From an uncultured Clostridia bacterium (GTDB lineage: Bacteria; Bacillota; Clostridia; Oscillospirales; Acutalibacteraceae): a stretch of 39,451 nt of DNA. This document shows positions 32,429 to 39,451 of the stretch, piece after piece. How positions within the stretch are numbered: position 1 is the first letter of the stretch; each line of letters opens with the position of its first letter. Where the stretch lies: contig CALFTO010000124.1 of the NCBI GenBank assembly GCA_937916195.1, positions 1 through 39,451 on the forward strand, in the 5' to 3' direction. The notes beneath the pieces were generated by a model. That model did not search any database, was not told where the DNA came from, and worked only from the letters and a program-made list of their open reading frames with translations. The position numbers were made by a program, and so were the translations under genes.

Positions 32429-32806
32429 ATGGAAAAGCGTATTTACAATGAACATACGGGTATCAGCTACACTTTACAAGGCGATTATTATTTACCTGAT
32501 CTTGCCCTCCCCGAACAAGAAAATAAACCAATCGGTTCGTGGGGACATCGCCATTTGTGCTATATCAAGCGGCACAAAAAAGTTTTATACACGAATCTTC
32601 TAACAAGTGGTAAACTAAATAGCTATCTTGCTGACATAGACGAGCAAGCAGAGGATATGTTTTCTCGGCTTGTAAAACAGATAGCAGAGCGTGAGGGTGT
32701 GACTGAACAACTCAAAGCAGATAACCAAATGGAGTGGGTTGCTCAAATGAATAATATTCGTAGCCAAGCTGCAGAAATCGTAGATCACGATATAATATAC
32801 AATTAA
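32429..32806 (+). CDS. tnpV: TnpV, transposon-encoded protein
   Basis: 125 residues matching the TnpV family along the whole length: the opening GISYTLQGDYYLPDLALPEQ, IGSWGHRHLCYIKRHKKVLY, LLTSGKLNSYLADIDEQAED and the closing QMEWVAQMNNIRSQAAEIV. TnpV is carried by clostridial transposons and conjugative elements; its function is unknown. AAGGAGG lies 8 nt before the ATG, inside the end of the previous gene. A strong terminator follows. No transposase or recombinase accompanies it in the window, so this may be a leftover module. Confidence 0.88.
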   Translation: MEKRIYNEHTGISYTLQGDYYLPDLALPEQENKPIGSWGHRHLCYIKRHKKVLYTNLLTSGKLNSYLADIDEQAEDMFSRLVKQIAEREGVTEQLKADNQMEWVAQMNNIRSQAAEIVDHDIIYN

Positions 32807-32812
32807 TTTTCA

Positions 32813-32847
32813 ATGGTGGCAGGGAGAAATCTCTGCCACCATTTTTG
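32813..32847 (+). terminator. Terminator of the TnpV trio
   Basis: A 13-bp stem (32813-32825 with 32830-32842, one G-U pair) closed by a GAAA loop and followed by TTTTT. Its GGTGGCA/TGCCACC arms are shared with the terminator at 33735-33774. Confidence 0.92.
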
Positions 32848-32853
32848 CAATTA

Positions 32854-32882
32854 TTGATAGATTCCTCTTTTTATGATATAAT
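32854..32882 (+). promoter_or_regulatory. Promoter of the HNH nuclease gene
   Basis: TTGATA (32854-32859), a 17-nt spacer and perfect TATAAT (32877-32882), 28 bp ahead of the GTG start. Confidence 0.72.
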
Positions 32883-32910
32883 TAATCGCATATTTCAAGG
32901 AGGTTTTTTC

Positions 32911-33702
32911 GTGGATAAGTTTAATAGCATAAATAAATTTAGATGTAAATTATGTAATAATGAATTTCTCGATGACGAGATGAGTGAAGAACATTATCCT
33001 GCTCGCAGTACAGGAAACGAAGATATTGTTGCTTTAGATTTGATAAAAATGTTTGACACGCTTCAATCAGAAAATATACATACAGAAGTTACAAAGAGGC
33101 TTAATTTAGGGGAAACACCGCAGAAAATAGTGGATGATATTTTTGATAATAGAGTGTCAAAACCGCTATATCCGAACGGAAGAACCGCCAGAACATTATG
33201 TCAACAATGTAATACTTTCTTGGGTAAATACGACGAAGCATATCTGAAGTTCTTTAATTGTGACGGAAATCCGAAAATTATAAAAGGATTTCAGTTGCTT
33301 ACGAAATATCAAATTATTAAAGCAATCTTTGCGAAATTTTTATCTATTCCAGAAGCCGTTAATGAATCCTTTGATTTTGTTAGCTTTATCAAAGATAGCC
33401 AATCAATGAGTTATACAGGACCTTGGCACTTGTATTTTGTGAAACGGGATTTAAGTACCGACCTATTAGGGCTTAAAGATATTGGAACTGGAAAAGTAGA
33501 GTTTGACGAAGGTGTTGTGTACGAGCTGTCGGATGATAAATTTATCTTCAACTTAATGAATTTTCCAAAACACTCTCGTTTTAATATGACAGATATTTTT
33601 GATATATTAAATAAAAACTACAATATAGTTGAAGGCGTCGGAAAAGATGGCGGTTATCACGCACAAATACTGATGAGTCGATTGTTATCGGAAGCGTTAT
33701 AA
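32911..33702 (+). CDS. HNH endonuclease family protein
   Basis: 263 residues from the GTG at 32911, with AAGGAGG 7 nt upstream; a longer frame from a TTG at 32845 would begin before the promoter. Zinc-finger and nuclease residues: CKLC (12-15), SEEHYPARSTGN with His28 as the probable general base, and LCQQCNTFLG (97-100 with Asn101) closing the HNH. The rest (about 120-263) is unlike anything I recognise and may carry target recognition. It has its own promoter and terminator between the TnpV trio and the methyltransferase operon, so it may be a stand-alone defence nuclease or an added restriction function. Confidence 0.8.
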   Translation: MDKFNSINKFRCKLCNNEFLDDEMSEEHYPARSTGNEDIVALDLIKMFDTLQSENIHTEVTKRLNLGETPQKIVDDIFDNRVSKPLYPNGRTARTLCQQCNTFLGKYDEAYLKFFNCDGNPKIIKGFQLLTKYQIIKAIFAKFLSIPEAVNESFDFVSFIKDSQSMSYTGPWHLYFVKRDLSTDLLGLKDIGTGKVEFDEGVVYELSDDKFIFNLMNFPKHSRFNMTDIFDILNKNYNIVEGVGKDGGYHAQILMSRLLSEAL

Positions 33703-33734
33703 TATTATAAGTTTAAGTTAAAACTATATTTTTG

Positions 33735-33774
33735 TGGTGGCATAGAGCATAATTCTCTATGCCACCATTTTTTC
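33735..33774 (+). terminator. Terminator of the HNH gene
   Basis: A perfect 13-bp stem (33735-33747 with 33755-33767) with a 7-nt loop, followed by TTTTTT. Confidence 0.92.
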
Positions 33775-33782
33775 TATACAAA

Positions 33783-33811
33783 TTGACTTTATGCATTAGA
33801 TATGCTATAAT
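33783..33811 (+). promoter_or_regulatory. Promoter of the methyltransferase-nuclease operon
   Basis: TTGACT (33783-33788), a 17-nt spacer and perfect TATAAT (33806-33811), 30 bp before the XRE gene. An imperfect 24-bp palindrome (33799-33822; arms GATAT/ATATC) covers the -10 element. Confidence 0.75.
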
Positions 33812-33841
33812 GATACTATATCTTTGCAATGGAGGCGCAAA

Positions 33842-34054
33842 ATGAGTTTTAGTAATGATATAAAAGTTATTCGTCAAAAAAGTTTGCTTAGTCAAGAAGC
33901 TTTTGCTCAAATCTTAGGAGTATCTTTTACAACCGTCAACAGATGGGAAACAGGAAAAAGTAAACCATCTTACAAAACTATGAAACTTATCGATGATTTT
34001 TGTAAATCAAACAACATTGATTTTGACATTAGCAAAGAGTTGGTGAAGGAGTAA
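33842..34054 (+). CDS. XRE-family regulator, candidate controller of the restriction operon
   Basis: 70 residues from the ATG at 33842 (GGAGG 8 nt upstream). One helix-turn-helix domain fills the protein: IKVIRQKSLLSQEAFAQILG, then VSFTTVNRWETGKSKPSYKT, then a final helix KLIDDFCKSNN. It ends 2 nt before the first methyltransferase. Small XRE controllers (C proteins) in front of restriction-modification genes delay nuclease synthesis after entry into a new cell; here the palindrome over the -10 element would be its operator (inference). Confidence 0.85.
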   Translation: MSFSNDIKVIRQKSLLSQEAFAQILGVSFTTVNRWETGKSKPSYKTMKLIDDFCKSNNIDFDISKELVKE

Positions 34055-34056
34055 TT

Positions 34057-35112
34057 ATGGCTTTTAATGCAATAGATTTATTTTCGGGTGCAGGCGGATT
34101 ACATATCGGTTTTGAAAAAGCCGGATTCGATATTGAATTGTGCATCGACAATAATGATTTAGTAGAACGCACACATAGAAGAAATTTTCCTAACATACCG
34201 ATGATAAATCGTGATATTAAGAATGTTTCTTCTGATGAAATAAGAACATATCTAAAAAATGGCGAAGTTGATGTTATAATTGGCGGTCCCCCTTGCCAAG
34301 GGTTTTCGACTATTGGAAAACGTGTATCATCTGATCCGGAAAAACGAGCAAAGCACGATCCGAGAAACGAGTTGGTATTAACATACGCAAAACTTATTCG
34401 TGAGCTTCGTCCTAAGTTCATACTTATGGAAAATGTCAAGGGAATCTTGACTCTGCAAGACGGGGCATATCTTGCGAATGTAATAAAACAACTTCGTGAT
34501 GCTGGATATGAGGTAGCTTACAAACTGATAAATATGGCTGACTATGGAGTTCCCGAAATTAGAGAAAGAGTTATAATTATCGGAAATCGTGTGGGTATGC
34601 CAGTCGAATTCCCTAAGCCTGATCATTCAGATAATCCGAATGACGGTTTGCCTATGTGGAACAATTGCTGGGATGTAATTAAAGATTTAGAATCTTGTGG
34701 AGATATCCCTGAGTTCAATCACGTTGCCCTCAAACATACTGAAAAGAATATAGAAAGATATAAACTAATACCTGAAGGTGGTCGCCTTCCCGAAGATTCT
34801 TTACCGCCAGAATTGTATAGAAAGAATTTCGGAAACACCTACAAAAGACTGAGTAGAAATCGCCCTGCGTTGACAATGGTTCCTGGAAACGATGCTTTCC
34901 CAATCCATCCAACATTGCATAGAAGTCTTACTGTGAGAGAAGCAGCAAGAATTCAAACGTTCCCCGATAGTATTATTTTTGAGGGAAACCGAAGACAACA
35001 AGGGCATCAAGTCGGAAATGCCGTTCCGCCTGTCTTTTCTGAAAAGATGGCAAAATTCATTATCGAGCAAATAGAGAAAGCGAAGGAAATGGGATTATAT
35101 GAATGCGATTGA
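34057..35112 (+). CDS. C5-cytosine DNA methyltransferase 1
   Basis: 351 residues. Motif I DLFSGAGG (7-14), motif IV GGPPCQGFS with nucleophile Cys80, motif VI ENVKG (125-129), motif VIII RERVIIIG (169-176), motif X QVGNAVPP (318-325). The target-recognition region (about 190-290) ends in NTYKRLSRNRPALTMVPG. It methylates cytosine C5 in double-stranded DNA. The next gene encodes a related but distinct enzyme overlapping by 14 bp. Two such enzymes in tandem are typical for asymmetric sites, one per strand. Confidence 0.95.
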   Translation: MAFNAIDLFSGAGGLHIGFEKAGFDIELCIDNNDLVERTHRRNFPNIPMINRDIKNVSSDEIRTYLKNGEVDVIIGGPPCQGFSTIGKRVSSDPEKRAKHDPRNELVLTYAKLIRELRPKFILMENVKGILTLQDGAYLANVIKQLRDAGYEVAYKLINMADYGVPEIRERVIIIGNRVGMPVEFPKPDHSDNPNDGLPMWNNCWDVIKDLESCGDIPEFNHVALKHTEKNIERYKLIPEGGRLPEDSLPPELYRKNFGNTYKRLSRNRPALTMVPGNDAFPIHPTLHRSLTVREAARIQTFPDSIIFEGNRRQQGHQVGNAVPPVFSEKMAKFIIEQIEKAKEMGLYECD

Positions 35113-36172
35113 TTTATTTTCCGGAGCAGGAGGGTTATCCATTGCCCTTGAAGAAAGTGGTTTTAGGATTTTGATGGCAAATGAGATTAATTCAAGATTT
35201 GCAGAAACACACCGATACAATTTTCCGAATGTTCCGTTGATTGAAAAAGACATTAATGATATATCGACAAATGATTTAACTTCTGTGTTAGGCAATAACG
35301 AAGTTGATTTAATTGTTGGAGGGCCCCCTTGTCAGGGCTTTTCCGTATTTGGCAAGCGTAGGTTTATTAATACGCAGGAATATGATCCACATCAAGATCC
35401 GAGAAATTTTTTGGTATATCAATATATTAGATTGGTCAAAGAAATAAGGCCCAAATTCTTCTTTATGGAAAACGTTAAAGGCTTCACCAATCTTGACAAG
35501 GGACTTTTTGTTGAAGAAGTAAAAAAGCAATTCCAAGAATTGGGATACAACGATATTTGGTGCGAGATTATTTGTGCCGCTGATTATGGAGTTCCTCAAG
35601 AACGTTATCGAATGTTTATGATAGGAAACCGAATTGGAGTAAAATTTGAAAAACCTGAACCTACGCATTTCCCTATTGGTTCAGGTAAGTATCCTGAATA
35701 TACAACCGTAGGCGATGCAATTATGGATTTAGTTGGAAAGGAAAATGAGATTCCTAATCATATTCCATTGGAACACAAGCCTCTTGTAGCCGAAAGATAC
35801 GGGTATGTTAAAGAGGGATGTAAATTAAATGTTGATGATTTACCACCACATTTGGCTGTAGCTACAAGGAAAGACTCTAAGACTGGAAAAGTATCGAACT
35901 ATAGTCACGTTTATAAACGTTTGGATAGAAATAAACCTTCTACTACTATGGTTCCAGGTCACAACGCTTTCCCTATACATCCTACCCTTAATAGAACTTT
36001 AACTGCACGAGAAGCTGCAAGAATACAAACATTTCCGGATACACATATTTTCTTTGGAACAAGACAAGAACAGTGCATCCAAGTTGGAAATGCAGTCCCA
36101 ACAAAAATGGCTGAGCCGTTTTTGAAAAAGATTAGAGATTATTTAGAAATGCACAAGGAGGGTAAATTATGA
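35099..36172 (+). CDS. C5-cytosine DNA methyltransferase 2
   Basis: 357 residues. Motif I DLFSGAGG (5-12), motif IV GGPPCQGFS (Cys78), motif VI ENVKG (124-128), motif VIII QERYRMFMIG (167-176), motif X QVGNAVP (328-334). It shares the C-terminal block VYKRLDRNKPSTTMVPG with methyltransferase 1 and much of the following FPIHPTL region, so the pair arose from a common ancestor, but their recognition regions differ (this one has an extra KDSKTGKVSNYSH stretch). Overlaps the previous gene by 14 bp and the nuclease by 4 bp (ATGA). Confidence 0.95.
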   Translation: MNAIDLFSGAGGLSIALEESGFRILMANEINSRFAETHRYNFPNVPLIEKDINDISTNDLTSVLGNNEVDLIVGGPPCQGFSVFGKRRFINTQEYDPHQDPRNFLVYQYIRLVKEIRPKFFFMENVKGFTNLDKGLFVEEVKKQFQELGYNDIWCEIICAADYGVPQERYRMFMIGNRIGVKFEKPEPTHFPIGSGKYPEYTTVGDAIMDLVGKENEIPNHIPLEHKPLVAERYGYVKEGCKLNVDDLPPHLAVATRKDSKTGKVSNYSHVYKRLDRNKPSTTMVPGHNAFPIHPTLNRTLTAREAARIQTFPDTHIFFGTRQEQCIQVGNAVPTKMAEPFLKKIRDYLEMHKEGKL

Positions 36173-37677
36173 GTCACGATACTGAAGCAGCATATGCTTC
36201 TTCGGAAGTTGCTGATTTAATAATGATTAATCAAAATAGCTACTTCGGGACGATGGGCACAAGTGGTGCGTGGTCTGTTTTCGCTGGACGTGAAGGCGGA
36301 CATAAATGGCCTCTTGCTGATGGCGTTATCTGCGCTCAAAATACAACTGCTCCCGATGTGAACATAGCATTTGAATTTAAACGTCCAAATGAAGGCGTAC
36401 ACGGAATCCTTACTGCATTAGGTCAATCTTTTGCTTATCTTGAAAAAGGCTATGATGCTTCCGTTATGGTTATTCCTGAGTGCTATTCATCTCACTCAGC
36501 TCCCGGAAATCATATAAAGCGTGTCATTGATGCTACCTCACCTGATGTACCGATTAGCATTTATACCTACTCGACACCTAATTTGTCCGCTACTCGTCCA
36601 TTTCACGGGAAATTAACTTGTGTTAGAGACATTTGCCTTCCTTCTTGTAGGGCAATTACTCGTTCTGCAACTGGCACAACTGCCACTTCCGGAAGTGTAT
36701 CTACTTTGTGGGCACATATGAGAGAAGGTATGAGTCATCCTGATGCTTTCTTTAGATATTGTCAAGCGGTTAAGGTGGTTTCGGCATTAGACGAAAACCT
36801 TTCAGGTATTGTTATTCCCAAAGAATTAACAGATGCGATATCAAGGATAGATCCCTCTGCTGATGCGTTTAAATATTTATCCAATACTTCTGGTGATTCT
36901 GTTGCCGATAAAGCTTGGCGGCACGTTTGGTTTAATTTCTATTTTTGGAATGATCTGATGCCGATTTTCAACTCCAAGACACCGTACGTTGTAAATGCCC
37001 AGTCTACAAAAATTAGAATCGATGATACCAAAAATCAAAATCTGTTTTCAGGACGAAGAGATTCCATAAAATCCAAATTAGTTGACAAACTTAATGCGGG
37101 TACAATTACCGAAGATGAAGCTTGGGAAACGTATGCAAAACGTGTGAGAAGTGATGCACATAGTTATAGAGAAGTAATCGATTCGGGATTATATCATATC
37201 GGGTTCCTTTCTCCTGATGGCACATTAACTGATTTAGGATATAAATATGTCGATTCCTGTGAACGCTTCGGTTGTTCTTATGCGGGAATACCGATGGAAA
37301 TACTTAGAGCATCTGTTTTGCAGAATGGTCAATATGGAGCAATGCTTCACTATTTTTACAAACTATCTGAAGAAAAATTCAATAGTGATTTATTCGCTTT
37401 TTCAGTAAAAGATGCGAGCGGAAACTACAAATTCCAAGCTGATGATTATTTGATTTGGCTTGACGATATATTTGCCAACACATTGCACTTATCTAAAAAG
37501 AGTACAATCAGAGCTGGAGGAACACGTAACCCATTCCAAGCAGAACTGGCATTTTTAAAGAAAATGGGATTTGTTAAAGAAACAAGCGGCGGTCGTACCG
37601 CTTATCGTGTTGGTGTCGGATTGGAAATTGATTGGCCTCAAGTGCAAAACAGTATGCTTTATTTTCAAAATTTATAA
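36169..37677 (+). CDS. PD-(D/E)XK nuclease, probable restriction endonuclease
   Basis: 502 residues. The N-terminal domain has the catalytic layout Asp51 in LADGV, then Glu69-x-Lys71 in FEFKRP, followed by Q86-x3-Tyr90 in GQSFAY, the QxxxY motif of RecB-like nucleases. The middle and C-terminal parts (about 170-502) are not recognised; the end, LAFLKKMGFVKETSGGRTAYRVG, looks like a winged helix. AGGAGGG precedes the ATG, and the start overlaps methyltransferase 2 by 4 bp. Position after two methyltransferases makes it the likely cutting subunit of a restriction system; sequence specificity is unknown. Confidence 0.82.
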   Translation: MSHDTEAAYASSEVADLIMINQNSYFGTMGTSGAWSVFAGREGGHKWPLADGVICAQNTTAPDVNIAFEFKRPNEGVHGILTALGQSFAYLEKGYDASVMVIPECYSSHSAPGNHIKRVIDATSPDVPISIYTYSTPNLSATRPFHGKLTCVRDICLPSCRAITRSATGTTATSGSVSTLWAHMREGMSHPDAFFRYCQAVKVVSALDENLSGIVIPKELTDAISRIDPSADAFKYLSNTSGDSVADKAWRHVWFNFYFWNDLMPIFNSKTPYVVNAQSTKIRIDDTKNQNLFSGRRDSIKSKLVDKLNAGTITEDEAWETYAKRVRSDAHSYREVIDSGLYHIGFLSPDGTLTDLGYKYVDSCERFGCSYAGIPMEILRASVLQNGQYGAMLHYFYKLSEEKFNSDLFAFSVKDASGNYKFQADDYLIWLDDIFANTLHLSKKSTIRAGGTRNPFQAELAFLKKMGFVKETSGGRTAYRVGVGLEIDWPQVQNSMLYFQNL

Positions 37678-37717
37678 TTCATTTTATAATGATTAAATAG
37701 ACAAAGGGGGTATAGAA

Positions 37718-39355
37718 TTGCCGAGAAAGACCGACGATAATCCAACCTATGATTATAATATATACAAGATTCCAGTAAATAGAGTTGATGAGTTTTGCGA
37801 ATTCTTAGAAGAACGAAAGTATGAGGAAATACCACTCAAAGAAGACCTTATAGTAAATCCAAACGGTTTTTCTTTTAAATTAATGTTTTGTGACAAAGAT
37901 AATAAGAAAGGATCTCCTTGGGTATCTCTACTATCTTCGTGTTCTGAATGGGATTTATCTCAAAACTTGAAGATATATGGTGCAGCTTTAATTTGTCAAA
38001 GTGAAACATCTTGCTATGTAATTTCATACGGTAATGCTCACTTTTATCTGAGCGATTATTGCGATTATGGTTTCGGAATTAGAATTGCCGAAAGATTAAT
38101 TAACCTTGATAGTGTTAAAGCGCAACAAAATGTATCTCACGGCGGTAAATTAAGTAAAACTCATATTGACTACTTGAGTAATTCAACACTGTCTTATCGA
38201 GGGGGAGAAATACCTACATACATTAAAGGTGATAGTATTAACGAAGATGTATGGGGTAAATCCATTCATTGCGGGACATCTGCTCAATTTAAGTGGGAAG
38301 AAAAACCGTTAGAACTTGGTGAGAAGCTGGCTTTGTTAGATCAAGTATATAATTCTGAATCAACGGTATCTCTACCTCGTTTAATTGCGTTAGATAGTGA
38401 TAAAGATGCAGATAAAATTGATGAGTTGTTTTCTGTTTTAGCGGAGGCAATTACTAATTATGACGATTCAGCTCAAAACACAACACTTATTAATGTGCCG
38501 TCTTTTTATATGGTGGGTACTAAACTAATTCAGAATGATTCTATTCGATTTAAGATGTCTTGTAATAGAAAAAATAAACAATATGATGGTGAATTATCTA
38601 TAGAAGCCATAAAGTCTTTTCTATCGGATAAAGAACTTGATATTTCTGATTCTATTCGTAGCATTAAGTTGTCGGTAGAATATGGTAATGACCAATGGAC
38701 ACCATATAAGCCGCTAATAGAATACTTAGAGTTTGTAACAGAAAACAACTTTTGCTTAAGAAATGGTAAATGGTGTGTTTTCAATAATTCTTACATTGAA
38801 CAGGTTCTTAGAGATGTTGGTAAAGTTGCTTTCGTTAACCACAATAGTAATGATTGGCGATTTGACAAAAGCGATCTTGTTACATATGCAAAAACAAACA
38901 ACATCTATAAAGATAAAGATAAACAGCCTTATGAAACTTATTACAATCATAAATTGGCGGCAATGTTGAATGGTAATATGATTCATCCTACTACGGTTCC
39001 GGTTGATGAAACAGCAAACCGTAGATATAGGTATGAGGTGTGTGACTGTACGGTTGGCTCTGGAATGTATTTTGTAAAAATAGGCGCTCCAGCAGACTTT
39101 GCTTACGCAGTCGATCAAGCGATGTTTACACTATCAAAAATTCAGAATGGCTACGGAAAAGTAAAGTTGCCAAATGAAGAATTATTTGAACCTACTGAAT
39201 TCCACTTGGTGTTAATTAATGATAAGCGCAAAACAATCATCAACGAATGGAAAGATGTTTATTCAATTAACTTCTTAATTCATCTGTCAGAATTAAAACA
39301 AAGTTTAAATTCAATGAACATTTCGCTGGTTGTGGACTTTGTATATAATTTTTAA
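37718..39355 (+). CDS. TIGR04141/DUF6119-family protein
   Basis: 545 residues from a TTG codon at 37718 (AAAGGGGG 7 nt upstream; no ATG start is available near it). The N-terminal half resembles the sporadically distributed TIGR04141 (DUF6119) family: an opening NIYKIPVNRVDEF, a CYVISYGNAHFYLSDYCDYGFGIRIAERLINLD-like block (written here only in part as YGNAHFYL and FGIRIAERL), then a QQNVSHGGKLSK segment and a long C-terminal domain. The family is found patchily beside restriction and other defence genes and has no settled activity. 40 bp after the nuclease gene; ends the operon, with a terminator right after. Confidence 0.72.
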   Translation: MPRKTDDNPTYDYNIYKIPVNRVDEFCEFLEERKYEEIPLKEDLIVNPNGFSFKLMFCDKDNKKGSPWVSLLSSCSEWDLSQNLKIYGAALICQSETSCYVISYGNAHFYLSDYCDYGFGIRIAERLINLDSVKAQQNVSHGGKLSKTHIDYLSNSTLSYRGGEIPTYIKGDSINEDVWGKSIHCGTSAQFKWEEKPLELGEKLALLDQVYNSESTVSLPRLIALDSDKDADKIDELFSVLAEAITNYDDSAQNTTLINVPSFYMVGTKLIQNDSIRFKMSCNRKNKQYDGELSIEAIKSFLSDKELDISDSIRSIKLSVEYGNDQWTPYKPLIEYLEFVTENNFCLRNGKWCVFNNSYIEQVLRDVGKVAFVNHNSNDWRFDKSDLVTYAKTNNIYKDKDKQPYETYYNHKLAAMLNGNMIHPTTVPVDETANRRYRYEVCDCTVGSGMYFVKIGAPADFAYAVDQAMFTLSKIQNGYGKVKLPNEELFEPTEFHLVLINDKRKTIINEWKDVYSINFLIHLSELKQSLNSMNISLVVDFVYNF

Positions 39356-39363
39356 CGGTTTTA

Positions 39364-39395
39364 GAAAGCATCGCATTGCGGTGCTTTCGCTTTTT
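39364..39395 (+). terminator. Terminator of the restriction operon
   Basis: A 12-bp inverted repeat (39364-39375 with 39377-39388, one G-U pair) followed by GCTTTTT, 8 nt after the last stop codon. Confidence 0.88.
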
Positions 39396-39426
39396 AAAAA
39401 AGTGTTCGTGTTGCGACAAAAACCAC

Positions 39427-39444
39427 TTGACAAACGAATGTTCT
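39427..39444 (+). promoter_or_regulatory. Promoter start with LexA-like box at the window edge
   Basis: Perfect TTGACA (39427-39432) overlaps CAAACGAATGTTCT (39431-39444), which matches the LexA consensus at 12 of 14 positions. The -10 element would lie at or past the window end, so the controlled gene is not visible. Confidence 0.5.
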
Positions 39445-39451
39445 ATCGTGT

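Larger units (their letters stand above)
30413..39451. mobile_element. Left part of a genomic island (right end outside window)
   Basis: From the tRNA fragment onward the sequence is visibly more A+T-rich and gene content switches to mobile-element and defence genes: LexA-controlled toxin-like pair, DUF6809-like/TnpV trio, HNH nuclease, and a methyltransferase-nuclease operon. No integrase, relaxase or phage structural gene is present in the visible part, so the type of element (phage remnant, ICE or passive island) is open. Confidence 0.6.

Noticed and set aside
32845..32910. Upstream extension of the HNH gene from a TTG codon
   Set aside because: It begins before the likely promoter; the GTG at 32911 has AAGGAGG at ideal distance.
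30413..39451. Search for an integrase, relaxase or phage structural gene within the visible island
   Set aside because: None of the frames shows tyrosine or serine recombinase, relaxase, portal or terminase motifs, so the element type is left open.

Overview
The window looks like a chromosomal segment of an anaerobic, endospore-forming Clostridia species (Bacillota), probably an Oscillospirales-type gut or rumen bacterium. This rests on a gerA-type germination operon, DUF421/DUF4363 genes, a T-box leader, a GTP-type PEP carboxykinase, a Firmicutes-type NagB, strong AGGAGG-like ribosome sites and TTGACA/TATAAT promoters. The exact genus is not readable from the sequence.

Positions 1-30,390 are ordinary chromosome, densely packed and mostly in short operons. 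(a) 1-4242: the C-terminal part of a GH38 alpha-mannosidase, a GPH-family sugar symporter and a zinc-ribbon membrane protein. (b) 4358-5077: nagB. (c) 5125-5696: a small A+T-rich insert with a divergent pair, a basic 88-aa protein and an XRE regulator. (d) 5738-10568 (minus): a phosphohexomutase, a NifU-like protein and a complete GH38 alpha-mannosidase. (e) 10726-11448: an exported, membrane-anchored protein of unknown role. (f) 11580-15314 (minus): a three-gene germination receptor operon, divergent from a DUF421-DUF4363 pair. (g) 16630-18845 (minus): a ROK sugar kinase and a BNR-repeat sialidase-like protein. (h) 19119-20927: a membrane-anchored parvulin foldase. (i) 20981-28633 (minus): a metallophosphoesterase, pckG, then polA, a phosphatase-RimI fusion and tsaD. 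(j) 28729-30357: a tRNA-Trp T-box leader driving an orphan trpB. Two mannosidases, a sugar symporter, GlcN6P deaminase, phosphohexomutase, sialidase-like protein and ROK kinase together suggest use of mannose-, GlcNAc- and sialic-acid-containing glycans such as host N-glycans (inference).

From about 30,398 to the right edge the sequence becomes more A+T-rich and the gene content changes to that of a mobile genomic island. The border carries 15 nt identical in layout to the 3' end of a tRNA (T-stem end, acceptor strand, discriminator A, CCA), probably tRNA-Pro on the minus strand. It is followed by a minus-strand terminator, which is what the distal attachment site of a tRNA-integrated element looks like. 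The reconstituted tRNA, and probably the integrase, would lie beyond position 39451. Island cargo: (1) a minus-strand pair under a strong promoter with a near-perfect Firmicutes LexA box, encoding a DUF4417-like protein with a toxin-like C-terminal module and a small Cys-rich partner that may be its immunity protein; (2) a DUF6809-like / 60-aa / TnpV mobile-element trio; (3) an HNH nuclease gene with its own promoter, between two near-identical terminators; (4) a five-gene operon: XRE regulator, two tandem C5-cytosine methyltransferases, a PD-(D/E)XK nuclease with a QxxxY motif, and a TIGR04141/DUF6119-type protein. A second LexA-like box overlaps a -35 element at the very end of the window.

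The best candidates for something undescribed are the SOS-controlled DUF4417-toxin/immunity pair and the double-methyltransferase, nuclease and TIGR04141 operon.
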